From NCBI GenBank assembly GCA_902779185.1, contig CACZAM010000002.1:100356-164355 (forward strand): 64,000 nt of DNA, read 5' to 3'. Both the position numbers and the translations under genes were made by a program. How positions within the stretch are numbered: the first letter of the stretch is position 1; each line of letters starts with the position of its first letter. This DNA is from an uncultured Eubacteriales bacterium (GTDB taxonomy: Bacteria; Bacillota; Clostridia; Peptostreptococcales; Anaerovoracaceae). Shown here piece after piece: positions 10,083-18,328 of the stretch. The notes beneath the pieces were generated by a model, which saw only the letters and a program-made list of their open reading frames with translations, did no database searches and was not told where the DNA came from.

Positions 10083-10112
10083 TTGAAAAAGTCTCTTCTT
10101 TTATGGTAATAT
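10083..10112 (+). promoter_or_regulatory. putative promoter of the P1 peptidase gene
   Basis: TTGAAA (10083-10088) and TAATAT (10107-10112) are 18 bases apart, after the presumed 6S RNA terminator and about 48 bases before the peptidase ATG. The -10 deviates from consensus. Confidence 0.45.
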
Positions 10113-10159
10113 GTTATAGTTAACTAAATAAGCCGTAGCATAGAACAAAAGGATAACAT

Positions 10160-12004
10160 ATGGCCATGAAAATGATCAGCGTTACCGATATAGAAGATTT
10201 TAAACTCGGTAATGCGGAAAACAGTGAAAAAGGCACAGGCTGCACAGTCATCATCTGTGAAGAAGGCGCAGTCGGAGGCGTTGATGTAAGAGGCGGAGGT
10301 CCTGCTACAAGAGAGACGGATCTTCTAAGAAGCGAAAACACCGTAAATTCTGTTAATGCAGTAGTTTTGAGCGGCGGTTCCGCGTTCGGCCTTGAGGCTG
10401 CTTCAGGTGTCATGAGAGAGCTGGCTGAACGAAGGATAGGATTTGATGTCGGGGACAACATAGTAGTACCGATCGTTTGCGGCGCATCTCTTTTTGACCT
10501 GCCTGTAGGTGATCCGAAAGTTTTTCCTGATGTTTACATGGGAGCTCAGGCCGTTCGCAATGCTTATAACAACTCTTTTGCCAGAGGAAATCACGGAGCC
10601 GGTACAGGTGCTACTGTAGGAAAGATTAAGGGTTACGACAGGGCCATGAAGACCGGTCTCGGTGCCTTTGCCTGCGGTGACGGAGTGATCGAGGTCGGAG
10701 CAGTAGCAGCAGTCAACGCTGTAGGTGATATCTATAATGGCGCCGGCAAGATCATCGCCGGCTTAAGATCAGAAGACGGAAAGTCCATCTACGGCACAAT
10801 AAAGACTCTTAAAAGCATGGTCCATGACAAAATCAGACTTACTGATGACAACACTTCGTTTATCAACAGATCCGAAGTGGAAGAGGCTCTTGCAGCCGCA
10901 GCGAAGCAATATGAGGAAGAAGAAGCTGCAAGAATGACAGAAGAATCTGAGCCTGAAGCTGTACCTGAGGAATCTGTACCGGAAATTCCGGAAGTATCAG
11001 CTGAACCGGAATTCCAGGAAGAGCCAGCTGAAGAAGTAGTCGAGGAACCGACAGAAGAGGTATTCGAAGAACCAGCTGAGGAATTCGTTGAGGAACCTGA
11101 AACAGAACAGACAGAAGAGTTTGCAGAAGAACTTGCAGAAGAGATCATAGATGAGCCTGCTGCGGAATTCATCCCTGATACTCCTGAGGTAAATGCAGCT
11201 GAAGATAATTCCATGGAGTATGCCGAGATTTCGATTCCTGAAGTATCAGCTGAACCGGAATTCCAGGAAGAGCCAGATGAAGAAGTAGTCGAGGAACCGA
11301 CAGAAGAGGTATTCGAGGAACCTGCAGAGGAATTCGTTGAGGAACCTGAAACAGAACAGACAGAAGAGTTTGCAGAAGAACTTGCAGAAGAGATCATAGA
11401 TGAGCCTGCAGCGGAATTCATCCCTGATACTCCTGAGGTAAATGCAGCTGAAGACAATTCCATGGAGTATGCTGAGGTCTCGATTCCTGAGGCAGTAGCT
11501 GAACCGGAGTTCCATGAAGAACCGGCAGAGGAGATCATCGAGGAACCTGCAGAAGAATTTGTTGAAGAAGAGTATACCGAAGAGCCAGCTGTGGAAGTAA
11601 TCGAGGAGCCGGCAGAAGAATTGGTTGAAGAACCTGCAGCGGAGCAGGCAGAAGAAATCATCGAAGAGCCGGTTGAGGAGGAACCTGTCGTTCTTTCGCG
11701 GGAAGACATGGGATATGACATTGTTTTCAACACGACGATCTCGTGCCTCATTACCAATGCAGCTCTTACAAAGTCTCAGGCAAATAAGCTTGCTTCGATC
11801 CTCCATGACGCATATGCGAGAGCCATCAAGCCTGTTCACGGCACAATGGACGGAGACACTGTATTTGTTCTGGCAACAGGGAAACAGCAGGTCAACTTTG
11901 ACGCATTCGCAGCGCTTGCAACCGATGTAATGCAGTATGCGATAATCGACGGTGCAATGTCGGCTGAAAGTGCGTATGGCATACCTGCAGCAAGAGATAT
12001 GTAA
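10160..12004 (+). CDS. P1 family (S58, DmpA/NylC-type) peptidase with a long acidic repeat insert before the self-cleavage site
   Basis: N-terminal nucleophile hydrolases of this family cut themselves into alpha and beta chains; the new beta N-terminal Ser/Thr is the catalytic nucleophile. Residues 1 to about 250 are the alpha part: GCTVIICEEGAVGGVDVRGG, LSGGSAFGLEAASGVM, GAGTGATVGKIKG, VGAVAAVNAVGD. The beta part begins near residue 525 in DIVFNTTISCLITNAALT; by analogy with NylC (cleavage Asn/Thr) the cut should fall between N524 and T525, leaving a beta chain of 90 residues. Between them lies an insert (about 276-515) rich in Glu, Pro and Val. It contains an 83-residue unit repeated nearly perfectly (249 bp apart: 10985, 11234) and a third diverged partial copy from 11483. 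Usual family length is about 320-370 residues, here 614. No signal peptide is seen, so it is probably cytoplasmic. The next gene (polA) starts 15 bases on. Confidence 0.88.
   Translation: MAMKMISVTDIEDFKLGNAENSEKGTGCTVIICEEGAVGGVDVRGGGPATRETDLLRSENTVNSVNAVVLSGGSAFGLEAASGVMRELAERRIGFDVGDNIVVPIVCGASLFDLPVGDPKVFPDVYMGAQAVRNAYNNSFARGNHGAGTGATVGKIKGYDRAMKTGLGAFACGDGVIEVGAVAAVNAVGDIYNGAGKIIAGLRSEDGKSIYGTIKTLKSMVHDKIRLTDDNTSFINRSEVEEALAAAAKQYEEEEAARMTEESEPEAVPEESVPEIPEVSAEPEFQEEPAEEVVEEPTEEVFEEPAEEFVEEPETEQTEEFAEELAEEIIDEPAAEFIPDTPEVNAAEDNSMEYAEISIPEVSAEPEFQEEPDEEVVEEPTEEVFEEPAEEFVEEPETEQTEEFAEELAEEIIDEPAAEFIPDTPEVNAAEDNSMEYAEVSIPEAVAEPEFHEEPAEEIIEEPAEEFVEEEYTEEPAVEVIEEPAEELVEEPAAEQAEEIIEEPVEEEPVVLSREDMGYDIVFNTTISCLITNAALTKSQANKLASILHDAYARAIKPVHGTMDGDTVFVLATGKQQVNFDAFAALATDVMQYAIIDGAMSAESAYGIPAARDM
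10985..11690 (+). repeat. 249-bp in-frame tandem repeat inside the P1 peptidase gene
   Basis: Unit 1 (10985-11233) and unit 2 (11234-11482) are nearly identical over 249 bp; a third, shortened and diverged unit runs from 11483 to about 11690. Each encodes a Glu/Pro-rich segment beginning IPEVSAEPEF and ending in AAEDNSMEYAE. Near identity of units 1 and 2 at the DNA level points to a recent duplication. The length is a multiple of three, so copy-number change keeps the frame. Confidence 0.95.
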
Positions 12005-12019
12005 ACCGGAGAATAAAAC

Positions 12020-14686
12020 ATGAAGAAACTGATTCTCATTGACGGCAACAGTCTGCTCTTCAGAGCATACTTTGCGATGAGACCAATGGTAACTTCCAAA
12101 GGCATGCATACCCAGGGTGTGTTTGCCTTTGTTAATATGCTCGGAAAGATACTGAAGGACTATGAACCTTCACATATCGCCGTGGCATTTGACCTGAAGG
12201 GCGGCACATTCAGACATGATGTTTATAAGGACTACAAGGCCGGGAGACTGAAAACTCCGCCGGAACTCCTATCGCAGATACCGCTGCTTCACGACGTGCT
12301 TGACGCGATGAACATCGCTGTCCTTGAAGTTCCTCAGTACGAGGCTGATGACATCATTGGAACCGTAGCTGCCAGAGCCGAAAAGGATGGGCTCGACACA
12401 CTTGTTATCTCCGGAGACAAGGACGAGCTGCAGCTTATTGGACCTCACGTGAATGTGCTTATCAATAAGCGAGGCATGAGCGATTTTGACCTCTACGATA
12501 TCGATGCGATGCGTGAAAGATATAATCTTACGCCGGAGCAGTTCATTGATCTGAAAGGTCTGATGGGAGACAGCTCAGATAATATACCGGGTGTTCCGGG
12601 AATAGGTGAGAAGAAGGGCATTGCTCTTCTCGAACAATATGGAACACTTGAGAATCTTATTGATCACGCAGATGAAATCAAGGGGAAGATGGGCGAGAAG
12701 CTGCGCGACAACATAGAGGTCGCCCGTATGTCTAAATGGCTTGCCACTATTAATACAGAAGCTCCTGTGGAATTCGAGTGGAAAGATCTTGAACTTACCG
12801 ATCCGGACATGGAGAAACTGATCGCCATATACACGGAGCTTGAATTCAATTCGTTTATCAAAAAGCTGCAGGCAGGAATGAGCAGCAATGAAGAAATGCC
12901 TGGCATTTCCGCTGCGTCCGACTTTGACAATGAATTCGTTTCGCTGAAACGTACTGACCTTGAAGGCTTTTTCAAAGAGGTCAGGGCAGGAAGCGAAGTG
13001 TTTATTGAAGCGGCAGCTGACGCAAACCATACCGGAGAGCCTGAAATAAGATCCATCTGCCTTTACAGTAAGGATAAGAAGCTTGCATGCGTAAAGGAAC
13101 TCACTCCTATGGACTGTTCGATAACAGTTGATCAGATAGCTGAGAAGGAATACAGACTTACAGGATGCGGACTGAAACGCATACTTTATTCGATGCTTGC
13201 CATGTCTGACAAGGACATCAAACCTTATTATGATGTCATGATAGCCGAGTATCTTCTTGACGCGAACAGACAGAAGTACACGCTTGACAAGATGCTTCTG
13301 AGATATGCCGGATATGCCGCCAAGGAGTCGGAATCCGCGATCCTGGCAGATGATGTTTCGTACAACTCGCTTGATAAGGATCCGGAAGATTTGTTGAAGA
13401 GAGCTTTCTACGTATCAAAGGTCACACCTGAACAGAATAAGGCTCTCGAAGAAAACAGGCTGAAAAAACTGTTTGACGAGTGCGAGATGCCGCTTGCTCT
13501 GACACTTGCGCGCATGGAACTTGAAGGCATAAAGTGCGAGCCGGCAATTCTGAAAGATATAGGCACCGAGCTTGCGGAAAACATCGCTAAGCTCGAGAAG
13601 GAGATCTACGCTGAAGCGGGGACAACTTTCAATATCAACTCGCCAAAGCAGCTGGGAGTCGTGCTTTTCGATGACCTGAAAATACCTTACCCGAAGGGCG
13701 GAAAGAGCAAGAGTGGGTCGTATTCGACTGCGGCTGATGTTCTTGATAAGCTCAGAGATGATCACAGGATAGTTGCTGATGTTCTCGAATACAGGAAGCT
13801 TGCAAAGCTAAAGAGCACTTATGTTGACGGCTTGCTTCCGCTTATAGGACCGGGTAGCAGGGTAAGGCCTCATTTTATGCAGACTGTTGCTGCTACAGGA
13901 AGGCTAAGCTGTACAGAGCCGAATCTGCAGAACATACCTATACGTGATGATTATGGCAGACTGATCCGTAAAGCTTTTGTCGCGGAAAGTGGCATGCTGT
14001 TCACAGGTTCTGATTACTCTCAGATAGAGCTGAGGATCCTGGCGGCACTGAGCGGAGATGAATCGCTTATTGCGGATTTCAGAGCAGGAAAGGACATTCA
14101 CAGGGCAACTGCTTCAAGAGTTTTTGACATACCGGAAAATGAGGTAACAGCACTCGACAGAACAAGGGCAAAGGCTGTCAATTTCGGTGTTGTATATGGC
14201 ATGAGCGGCTTCGGTCTCGGAGAGAGTCTTAACATCACAAGGAGCGACGCCCAGCGGTATATAAACGAGTACTTTGCAAAGCACGCAGCGGTAAAGGAAT
14301 ATCTGGACAGACAGATAGAAAACGGAGAGGAAACACGCGAAGTCAGAACGCATTTCGGTAGGGTACGCAAACTGCCTGAATTCGCTTCCCGTAAATTTAT
14401 GGAACGTGAGCTTGCAAAAAGACTTGCGATGAATACACCTATCCAGGGCACGGCTGCTGATATCATAAAGATCGCTATGAATTCAGTGTCGGCTGAACTG
14501 CGCAGGAAGGGACTTGAGTCAAAGCTCATACTCCAGATACATGACGAACTTATAGTAGAAGGCCCTGAAAACGAAGCAGGCGAAGTAAGGGAAATCCTTG
14601 AAAAATGCATGATGGGCGCTGCTGATCTTGCAGTGGATCTGGTATGCGATATACATACGGGCAAGACCTGGTATGATCTTAAGTAG
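12020..14686 (+). CDS. polA: DNA polymerase I
   Basis: This is the repair and Okazaki-fragment-maturation polymerase (888 aa, normal). The N-terminal 5'-3' exonuclease domain starts LILIDGNSLLFRAYFA and includes YEADDIIGTVA and SGDKDELQL, then the helix-hairpin-helix GLMGDSSDNIPGVPGIG. The middle 3'-5' exonuclease-like domain is degenerate and lacks a recognisable DxE motif, as in Bacillus and many Clostridial PolI. The polymerase domain is complete: motif A SDYSQIELRILAALSG (catalytic D665), motif B RTRAKAVNFGVVYGMS and motif C LQIHDELIVE (catalytic D842). So it should polymerise and remove primers but not proofread. It starts 15 bases after the peptidase and is followed by coaE 12 bases on. 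Confidence 0.97.
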   Translation: MKKLILIDGNSLLFRAYFAMRPMVTSKGMHTQGVFAFVNMLGKILKDYEPSHIAVAFDLKGGTFRHDVYKDYKAGRLKTPPELLSQIPLLHDVLDAMNIAVLEVPQYEADDIIGTVAARAEKDGLDTLVISGDKDELQLIGPHVNVLINKRGMSDFDLYDIDAMRERYNLTPEQFIDLKGLMGDSSDNIPGVPGIGEKKGIALLEQYGTLENLIDHADEIKGKMGEKLRDNIEVARMSKWLATINTEAPVEFEWKDLELTDPDMEKLIAIYTELEFNSFIKKLQAGMSSNEEMPGISAASDFDNEFVSLKRTDLEGFFKEVRAGSEVFIEAAADANHTGEPEIRSICLYSKDKKLACVKELTPMDCSITVDQIAEKEYRLTGCGLKRILYSMLAMSDKDIKPYYDVMIAEYLLDANRQKYTLDKMLLRYAGYAAKESESAILADDVSYNSLDKDPEDLLKRAFYVSKVTPEQNKALEENRLKKLFDECEMPLALTLARMELEGIKCEPAILKDIGTELAENIAKLEKEIYAEAGTTFNINSPKQLGVVLFDDLKIPYPKGGKSKSGSYSTAADVLDKLRDDHRIVADVLEYRKLAKLKSTYVDGLLPLIGPGSRVRPHFMQTVAATGRLSCTEPNLQNIPIRDDYGRLIRKAFVAESGMLFTGSDYSQIELRILAALSGDESLIADFRAGKDIHRATASRVFDIPENEVTALDRTRAKAVNFGVVYGMSGFGLGESLNITRSDAQRYINEYFAKHAAVKEYLDRQIENGEETREVRTHFGRVRKLPEFASRKFMERELAKRLAMNTPIQGTAADIIKIAMNSVSAELRRKGLESKLILQIHDELIVEGPENEAGEVREILEKCMMGAADLAVDLVCDIHTGKTWYDLK

Positions 14687-14698
14687 GAGAGAAAAGGT

Positions 14699-15292
14699 AT
14701 GATCAATATAGCAATTACCGGCGGTATAGGTTCCGGCAAAACAGAAGTCACGAATTACCTCATAAGTAAGGGGTATACTGTAGTTGATGCGGACAGGATG
14801 TCACGTGAAATGACTGCGGCAGGGGGCAAGGCCATGCCTTATATCCTCGAGCATTTCGGTCCGTCATTTGTTCTTGAAGACGGAAGCCTTGACCGTGCAG
14901 CTATGAGAGATCTGGTTTTCAGGGATCCTTCATGGAAGCAGGTCCTTGAGGAGGGGACAACGAAAGTGGTTCTTGAAGACATCGAGGCAATCAAGAAGGA
15001 AAGAGCAGCGAACAATGACAAAGCTCTGTTCTTTGATATTCCGCTTCTTTTTGAGACCGGAACTGAAGATGACTACGACGCGGTGTGGGTGGTCACAGCT
15101 GATTATGAAGTGCGTAAAAGCAGGATTATGGTAAGAGACGGGATCGATTCTTCGATTATTGATCTTATTATGGATTCACAGGAAGGAGAAGATAAAAAGG
15201 CTAAGCTTGCAGATAATGTGATATACAATAACGGCACGCTGGATGAGCTCAGGAAATCAGTCGACAGGACACTGAAATCCTATGGCCTGTAG
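14699..15292 (+). CDS. coaE: dephospho-CoA kinase
   Basis: CoaE phosphorylates dephospho-CoA, the last step of coenzyme A synthesis. The 197-residue protein begins with the P-loop ITGGIGSGKTEVTNYL and has the conserved VVDADRMSREM and FDIPLLFETG blocks of the family. The polA-coaE order is common in Firmicutes, often with mutM between them; mutM is absent here. The gene has a good AGGAGA site inside the end of polA. A T-rich, terminator-poor spacer and then the tRNA-Leu promoter follow. Confidence 0.95.
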   Translation: MINIAITGGIGSGKTEVTNYLISKGYTVVDADRMSREMTAAGGKAMPYILEHFGPSFVLEDGSLDRAAMRDLVFRDPSWKQVLEEGTTKVVLEDIEAIKKERAANNDKALFFDIPLLFETGTEDDYDAVWVVTADYEVRKSRIMVRDGIDSSIIDLIMDSQEGEDKKAKLADNVIYNNGTLDELRKSVDRTLKSYGL

Positions 15293-15333
15293 AAAAATAA
15301 ATAAATTTAATTCAAAAAACTTTTGTTTTAGCC

Positions 15334-15362
15334 TTGCAAAATGATTTGAAGATGGTTATAAT
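15334..15362 (+). promoter_or_regulatory. promoter of the tRNA-Leu gene(s)
   Basis: TTGCAA (15334-15339) and TATAAT (15357-15362) have 17-base spacing. The tRNA starts 14 bases after the -10 hexamer. This promoter would also read through into the truncated second tRNA and the yajC remnant. Confidence 0.8.
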
Positions 15363-15375
15363 CCATAAGTGCCGT

Positions 15376-15460
15376 GTGGATGTGGCGGAATTGGTAGACG
15401 CGCATGGTTGAGGGCCATGTGGGTGAAACCGTGCTGGTTCGAGTCCAGTCATCCACACCA
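15376..15460 (+). tRNA. tRNA-Leu (anticodon GAG)
   Basis: The 85-nt gene is complete. The acceptor arm GTGGATG pairs with CATCCAC, followed by an encoded ACCA end. The anticodon stem CATGG/CCATG encloses TTGAGGG, giving anticodon GAG, which reads CUC and CUU leucine codons. The T-arm contains GGTTCGAGTCC. The variable arm is long, as expected for a class II tRNA. Confidence 0.95.
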
Positions 15461-15484
15461 TTTTTTTAGCCAAAATTGCCATGT

Positions 15485-15524
15485 GCCGGCGTGGCGGAAT
15501 TGGCAGACGCGCGGGATTCAAAAT
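15485..15524 (+). pseudogene. 5' half of tRNA-Leu (anticodon CAA), broken just after the anticodon loop
   Basis: GCCGGCGTGGCGG and AATTGGCAGACGC match the acceptor 5' strand and D-arm of a leucine tRNA. CGGGA followed by TTCAAAA is the 5' anticodon stem plus loop with anticodon CAA. The expected 3' stem TCCCG is not there: the sequence reads TTCAG and continues as yajC coding sequence. The variable arm, T-arm and acceptor 3' strand are missing, so this cannot give a functional tRNA. The gene would otherwise read UUG codons. Confidence 0.85.
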
Positions 15525-15850
15525 TCAGACCTCAGAAAAAGAAAGAAAAAGCTGACAAAGAGATGAGAGATTCACTCTGCGTAGGAGATGAGGTCATCAC
15601 TATAGGAGGAATCATCGGCAAGGTAGAGAAGATCAACGAGAAATCAGTGATCATCTCGACATCTGCCGGAAAGAACAAGATCGAGTTCCTCAAGTCCGCT
15701 ATCGCAAGCGTCAGCGCGAAAGATCCTAACGCTGCAGCAAAGACTGCCGCAAAGGAAGCTGCTAAGGAAGCAGATGAGGAGAAAGCACCTTCAAGGGACA
15801 AAAAGGTCACTCCTAAAAAGCTCAGCAGAAAATCAGATGACGCTGAATAA
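15524..15850 (+). pseudogene. yajC: yajC without its start and membrane segment, fused to the tRNA-Leu fragment
   Basis: YajC is a small single-pass membrane partner of SecDF. The normal protein starts with about 20 residues of transmembrane helix ending in a (M/F)xxRPQxKK motif. Here only the part from FRPQKKKEKADKEMRDSL onward is present, followed by the conserved VGDEVITIGGIIGKVEKI and a charged Ala/Lys/Glu tail. The start codon, ribosome binding site and membrane helix are absent; upstream of FRPQKKK the frame runs back through the tRNA-Leu remnant (ATG at 15476, residues ADARDSK encoded by tRNA sequence). The first methionine after the junction is at 15562. If the junction is real, this strain lacks a membrane-anchored YajC at this locus. 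A terminator follows. Confidence 0.8.
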
Positions 15851-15878
15851 AAAATGCAAAAAAAGAACTGAAATAAGT

Positions 15879-15909
15879 ACATCCGAAAGCGCTTCGGATG
15901 TGCTTTTTT
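15879..15909 (+). terminator. rho-independent terminator after yajC
   Basis: ACATCCGAA (15879-15887) and TTCGGATGT (15893-15901) form a 9-bp stem with loop AGCGC, followed directly by GCTTTTTT. It separates yajC from secDF. Confidence 0.9.
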
Positions 15910-15911
15910 CA

Positions 15912-15940
15912 TTGAAAAATAAAGACTAAACGAGTAGAAT
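15912..15940 (+). promoter_or_regulatory. putative promoter of secDF
   Basis: TTGAAA (15912-15917) and TAGAAT (15935-15940) are 17 bases apart, just after the yajC terminator and about 78 bases before the secDF ATG. Confidence 0.6.
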
Positions 15941-16017
15941 AGATTGAATGATTATTTAATGTCGTATTTTGCGCTTTTTTGGAAATATGACAAATAATTG
16001 AAAGGTATTTAGGAGAT

Positions 16018-18300
16018 ATGAAATCAAAGAAAACAGGTAGAAGAAAAGTATTTGCGGTATTGATCGTTATACTGCTCATTGCATCATGGCTGATATCATT
16101 TTTAGGCCTTGGGAGCAATTTCGGCAATCTCGGCAAACAGCTCAAGTACGGACTCGATATCAACGGCGGAGTTTATGTATTGCTCGAAGCTGATTCAAAA
16201 GAGACGGGCACTGAACTGGCAGCGATCATGAATCAGACAAAGAGCGTTCTCGAAAACAGAGTCAACGCCATGGGAATAAGCGAAGCACAAGTTTCGATCG
16301 AAGGTGACAGACGCATCAGAGTCGAAATGCCGGGAGTTGAGGATGCCGAGGAAGCTATCTCACAGATCGGACGTACTGCCCAGCTGCAGTTCTTCCTGGC
16401 GGATGGGACGCTTGCCCTTACAGGTGAAGGAATAAGTGATTCGCAGATGGCAAACGACACGCAGAACGGCGGTTATAAGATCACGATCGACTTCACCAAC
16501 GAAGGAAGCAATCTTTTTGCAGATGCTACAGAAAAAGCATATCAGGGCGGAGTTGAGCCTTCGATGACAGATGAAGAAGGAAATCTTGTTGACAGCAGAG
16601 CCATAGTTATCGCTCTTGATGATGAGGTCATCTCTGCTCCTCTCGTTCACGAAAAAATCAATTCAAGAACATGCGAGATCACAAGAAACGGCGGATTCAG
16701 CGAGACAGAAGCATCCCAGCTTTCCGCACTCATCAGAGGCGGTGCTCTTCCTGCCAATCTCGAAGAGATCAACTCTTCGGTCCAGACTGCTACGATCGGA
16801 GCCAATGCTCTCCAGCTTTCTGTTAAAGCCGGCGCGATCGGTCTCGGACTCGTCCTCATTCTTATGATAATTGCATACGGCATGCTTGGCGTTATCGCTG
16901 ACCTTGCGCTTTTGCTTTACATACAGCTTGTTCTCTGGATCATGGTAGGAATGGGATCCGTTCTTACACTTCCTGGAATCGCAGGTATCATCCTGTCCAT
17001 AGGTATGGCTGTAGACTCCAATGTCATTATATTCACCAGAATCAGGGAAGAGATACAGAAAGGCAAGTCAGTCAGAGTTGCGGTTGACATGGGATACCGC
17101 GCGGCTCTTTCAACGGTAGTTGACTCACAGACGACAACGCTTGTAGCCGCATTCGTGCTCTACATATTCGGAACCACATCGGTCAAGGGCTTCGCTCTTA
17201 CGCTGATGATCGGTACTGTCGTATCAGTTATCACAGCCGTGTTCATCACCCAGCTTTTCGTCAATCTCCTTGCAGAGAGCAAGAAGTTCGGAACGAATGC
17301 CATGTTTGGTGTCAAGGAAGACGGTACTCCGAGATTCAGCCGTGACTTCAACATAAAGTTCATCGAGAACAGAAAGAAATTCTACGCGATAAGTCTTGCT
17401 GTTATCCTTATCGGGCTTGGCGCTTTTGCTTTCAAAGGCTTCAACTACGGTATCGATTTTACCGGCGGCACCATGATGCAGATCGAGATGGGCGAGAAGG
17501 TAGACATTGACGAAGTCAAGAATGTTATAGCTGATTACAACCTTGACCCGACCATCGTTTATGCAGGTGAGGGAAATACTCAGATAGTCATCAGAACTAT
17601 CAAGGACCTCAAGTCCGCGGAGCGCTCTGAAGTTATTGGCACTATTGCTGAAAAGTACGGAATTAAGGATGAAGACGTGCTCGCTTCTGAAGAGTTCGGG
17701 CCTACGGTCGGAAAGGACCTCAGAACTAACGCTACAAAGTCTATCCTGATCGCTGCTCTCTGCATGCTCATCTATATCAGGTTCAGATTCAAGAACTGGC
17801 AGTACGGACTTGCAGCCGTGGCAGGACTTGCGCACGACGTGCTTGTAGCTCTCTCTCTCTACGCGATATTCCGTATTACAATAAACAACCCGTTCATCGC
17901 AGGTATCCTGACTGTTGTAGGTTACTCGATAAACGACACGATCGTAGTATTCGACCGTATAAGAGAAAACACAAAGTTCTTCAAGCGCAAACAGGGCATT
18001 CAGCTCATCGATACGAGCATCAATCAGACGCTGTCGAGATCTCTCATGACATCGCTCACGACCCTGCTCGTAATGATACCGCTGTTCATCATGGCATCAT
18101 CGGAACTCAGATCGTTCCTCATCCCTCTGATGATCGGTGTATTCACAGGTACTTACTCATCGATATTCCTCTGCAGCCCGGTATTCTATGAGCTGACAAA
18201 GAAAGAAGGAATATCCAAGTACGAAGACAACAAAGCAAAGGCAGACAAGCAGAGAAAGAAATCTGCCAAGAGAAGAGACGACGAAGGAATAAGACTCTAG
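16018..18300 (+). CDS. secDF: protein translocase subunit SecDF (fused SecD and SecF)
   Basis: SecDF uses the proton gradient to help pull secreted proteins out of the SecYEG channel. One 760-residue polypeptide carries both halves. The SecD half (about 1-410) has one N-terminal membrane helix, KYGLDINGGVYVLLEAD, a periplasmic-type P1 domain and five further helices with GIAGIILSIGMAVDSNVIIF. The SecF half (about 425-740) has FNYGIDFTGGTMMQIE and the GYSINDTIVVFDRIREN block. The C-terminus is strongly basic. Fusion is usual in Firmicutes. An AGGAG site precedes the ATG. It has its own promoter, unlike the common yajC-secDF operon, which matters because yajC upstream is truncated. Confidence 0.96.
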   Translation: MKSKKTGRRKVFAVLIVILLIASWLISFLGLGSNFGNLGKQLKYGLDINGGVYVLLEADSKETGTELAAIMNQTKSVLENRVNAMGISEAQVSIEGDRRIRVEMPGVEDAEEAISQIGRTAQLQFFLADGTLALTGEGISDSQMANDTQNGGYKITIDFTNEGSNLFADATEKAYQGGVEPSMTDEEGNLVDSRAIVIALDDEVISAPLVHEKINSRTCEITRNGGFSETEASQLSALIRGGALPANLEEINSSVQTATIGANALQLSVKAGAIGLGLVLILMIIAYGMLGVIADLALLLYIQLVLWIMVGMGSVLTLPGIAGIILSIGMAVDSNVIIFTRIREEIQKGKSVRVAVDMGYRAALSTVVDSQTTTLVAAFVLYIFGTTSVKGFALTLMIGTVVSVITAVFITQLFVNLLAESKKFGTNAMFGVKEDGTPRFSRDFNIKFIENRKKFYAISLAVILIGLGAFAFKGFNYGIDFTGGTMMQIEMGEKVDIDEVKNVIADYNLDPTIVYAGEGNTQIVIRTIKDLKSAERSEVIGTIAEKYGIKDEDVLASEEFGPTVGKDLRTNATKSILIAALCMLIYIRFRFKNWQYGLAAVAGLAHDVLVALSLYAIFRITINNPFIAGILTVVGYSINDTIVVFDRIRENTKFFKRKQGIQLIDTSINQTLSRSLMTSLTTLLVMIPLFIMASSELRSFLIPLMIGVFTGTYSSIFLCSPVFYELTKKEGISKYEDNKAKADKQRKKSAKRRDDEGIRL

Positions 18301-18328
18301 GATCTCTTATCGCATATCAGGAGACATA

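Noticed and set aside
10789-12109. Long open frames on the minus strand across the P1 peptidase repeats (Ser-rich, and Phe/Cys/Leu-rich)
   Set aside because: They are antisense images of the Glu/Pro repeat codons; low complexity, no ribosome site and no family.
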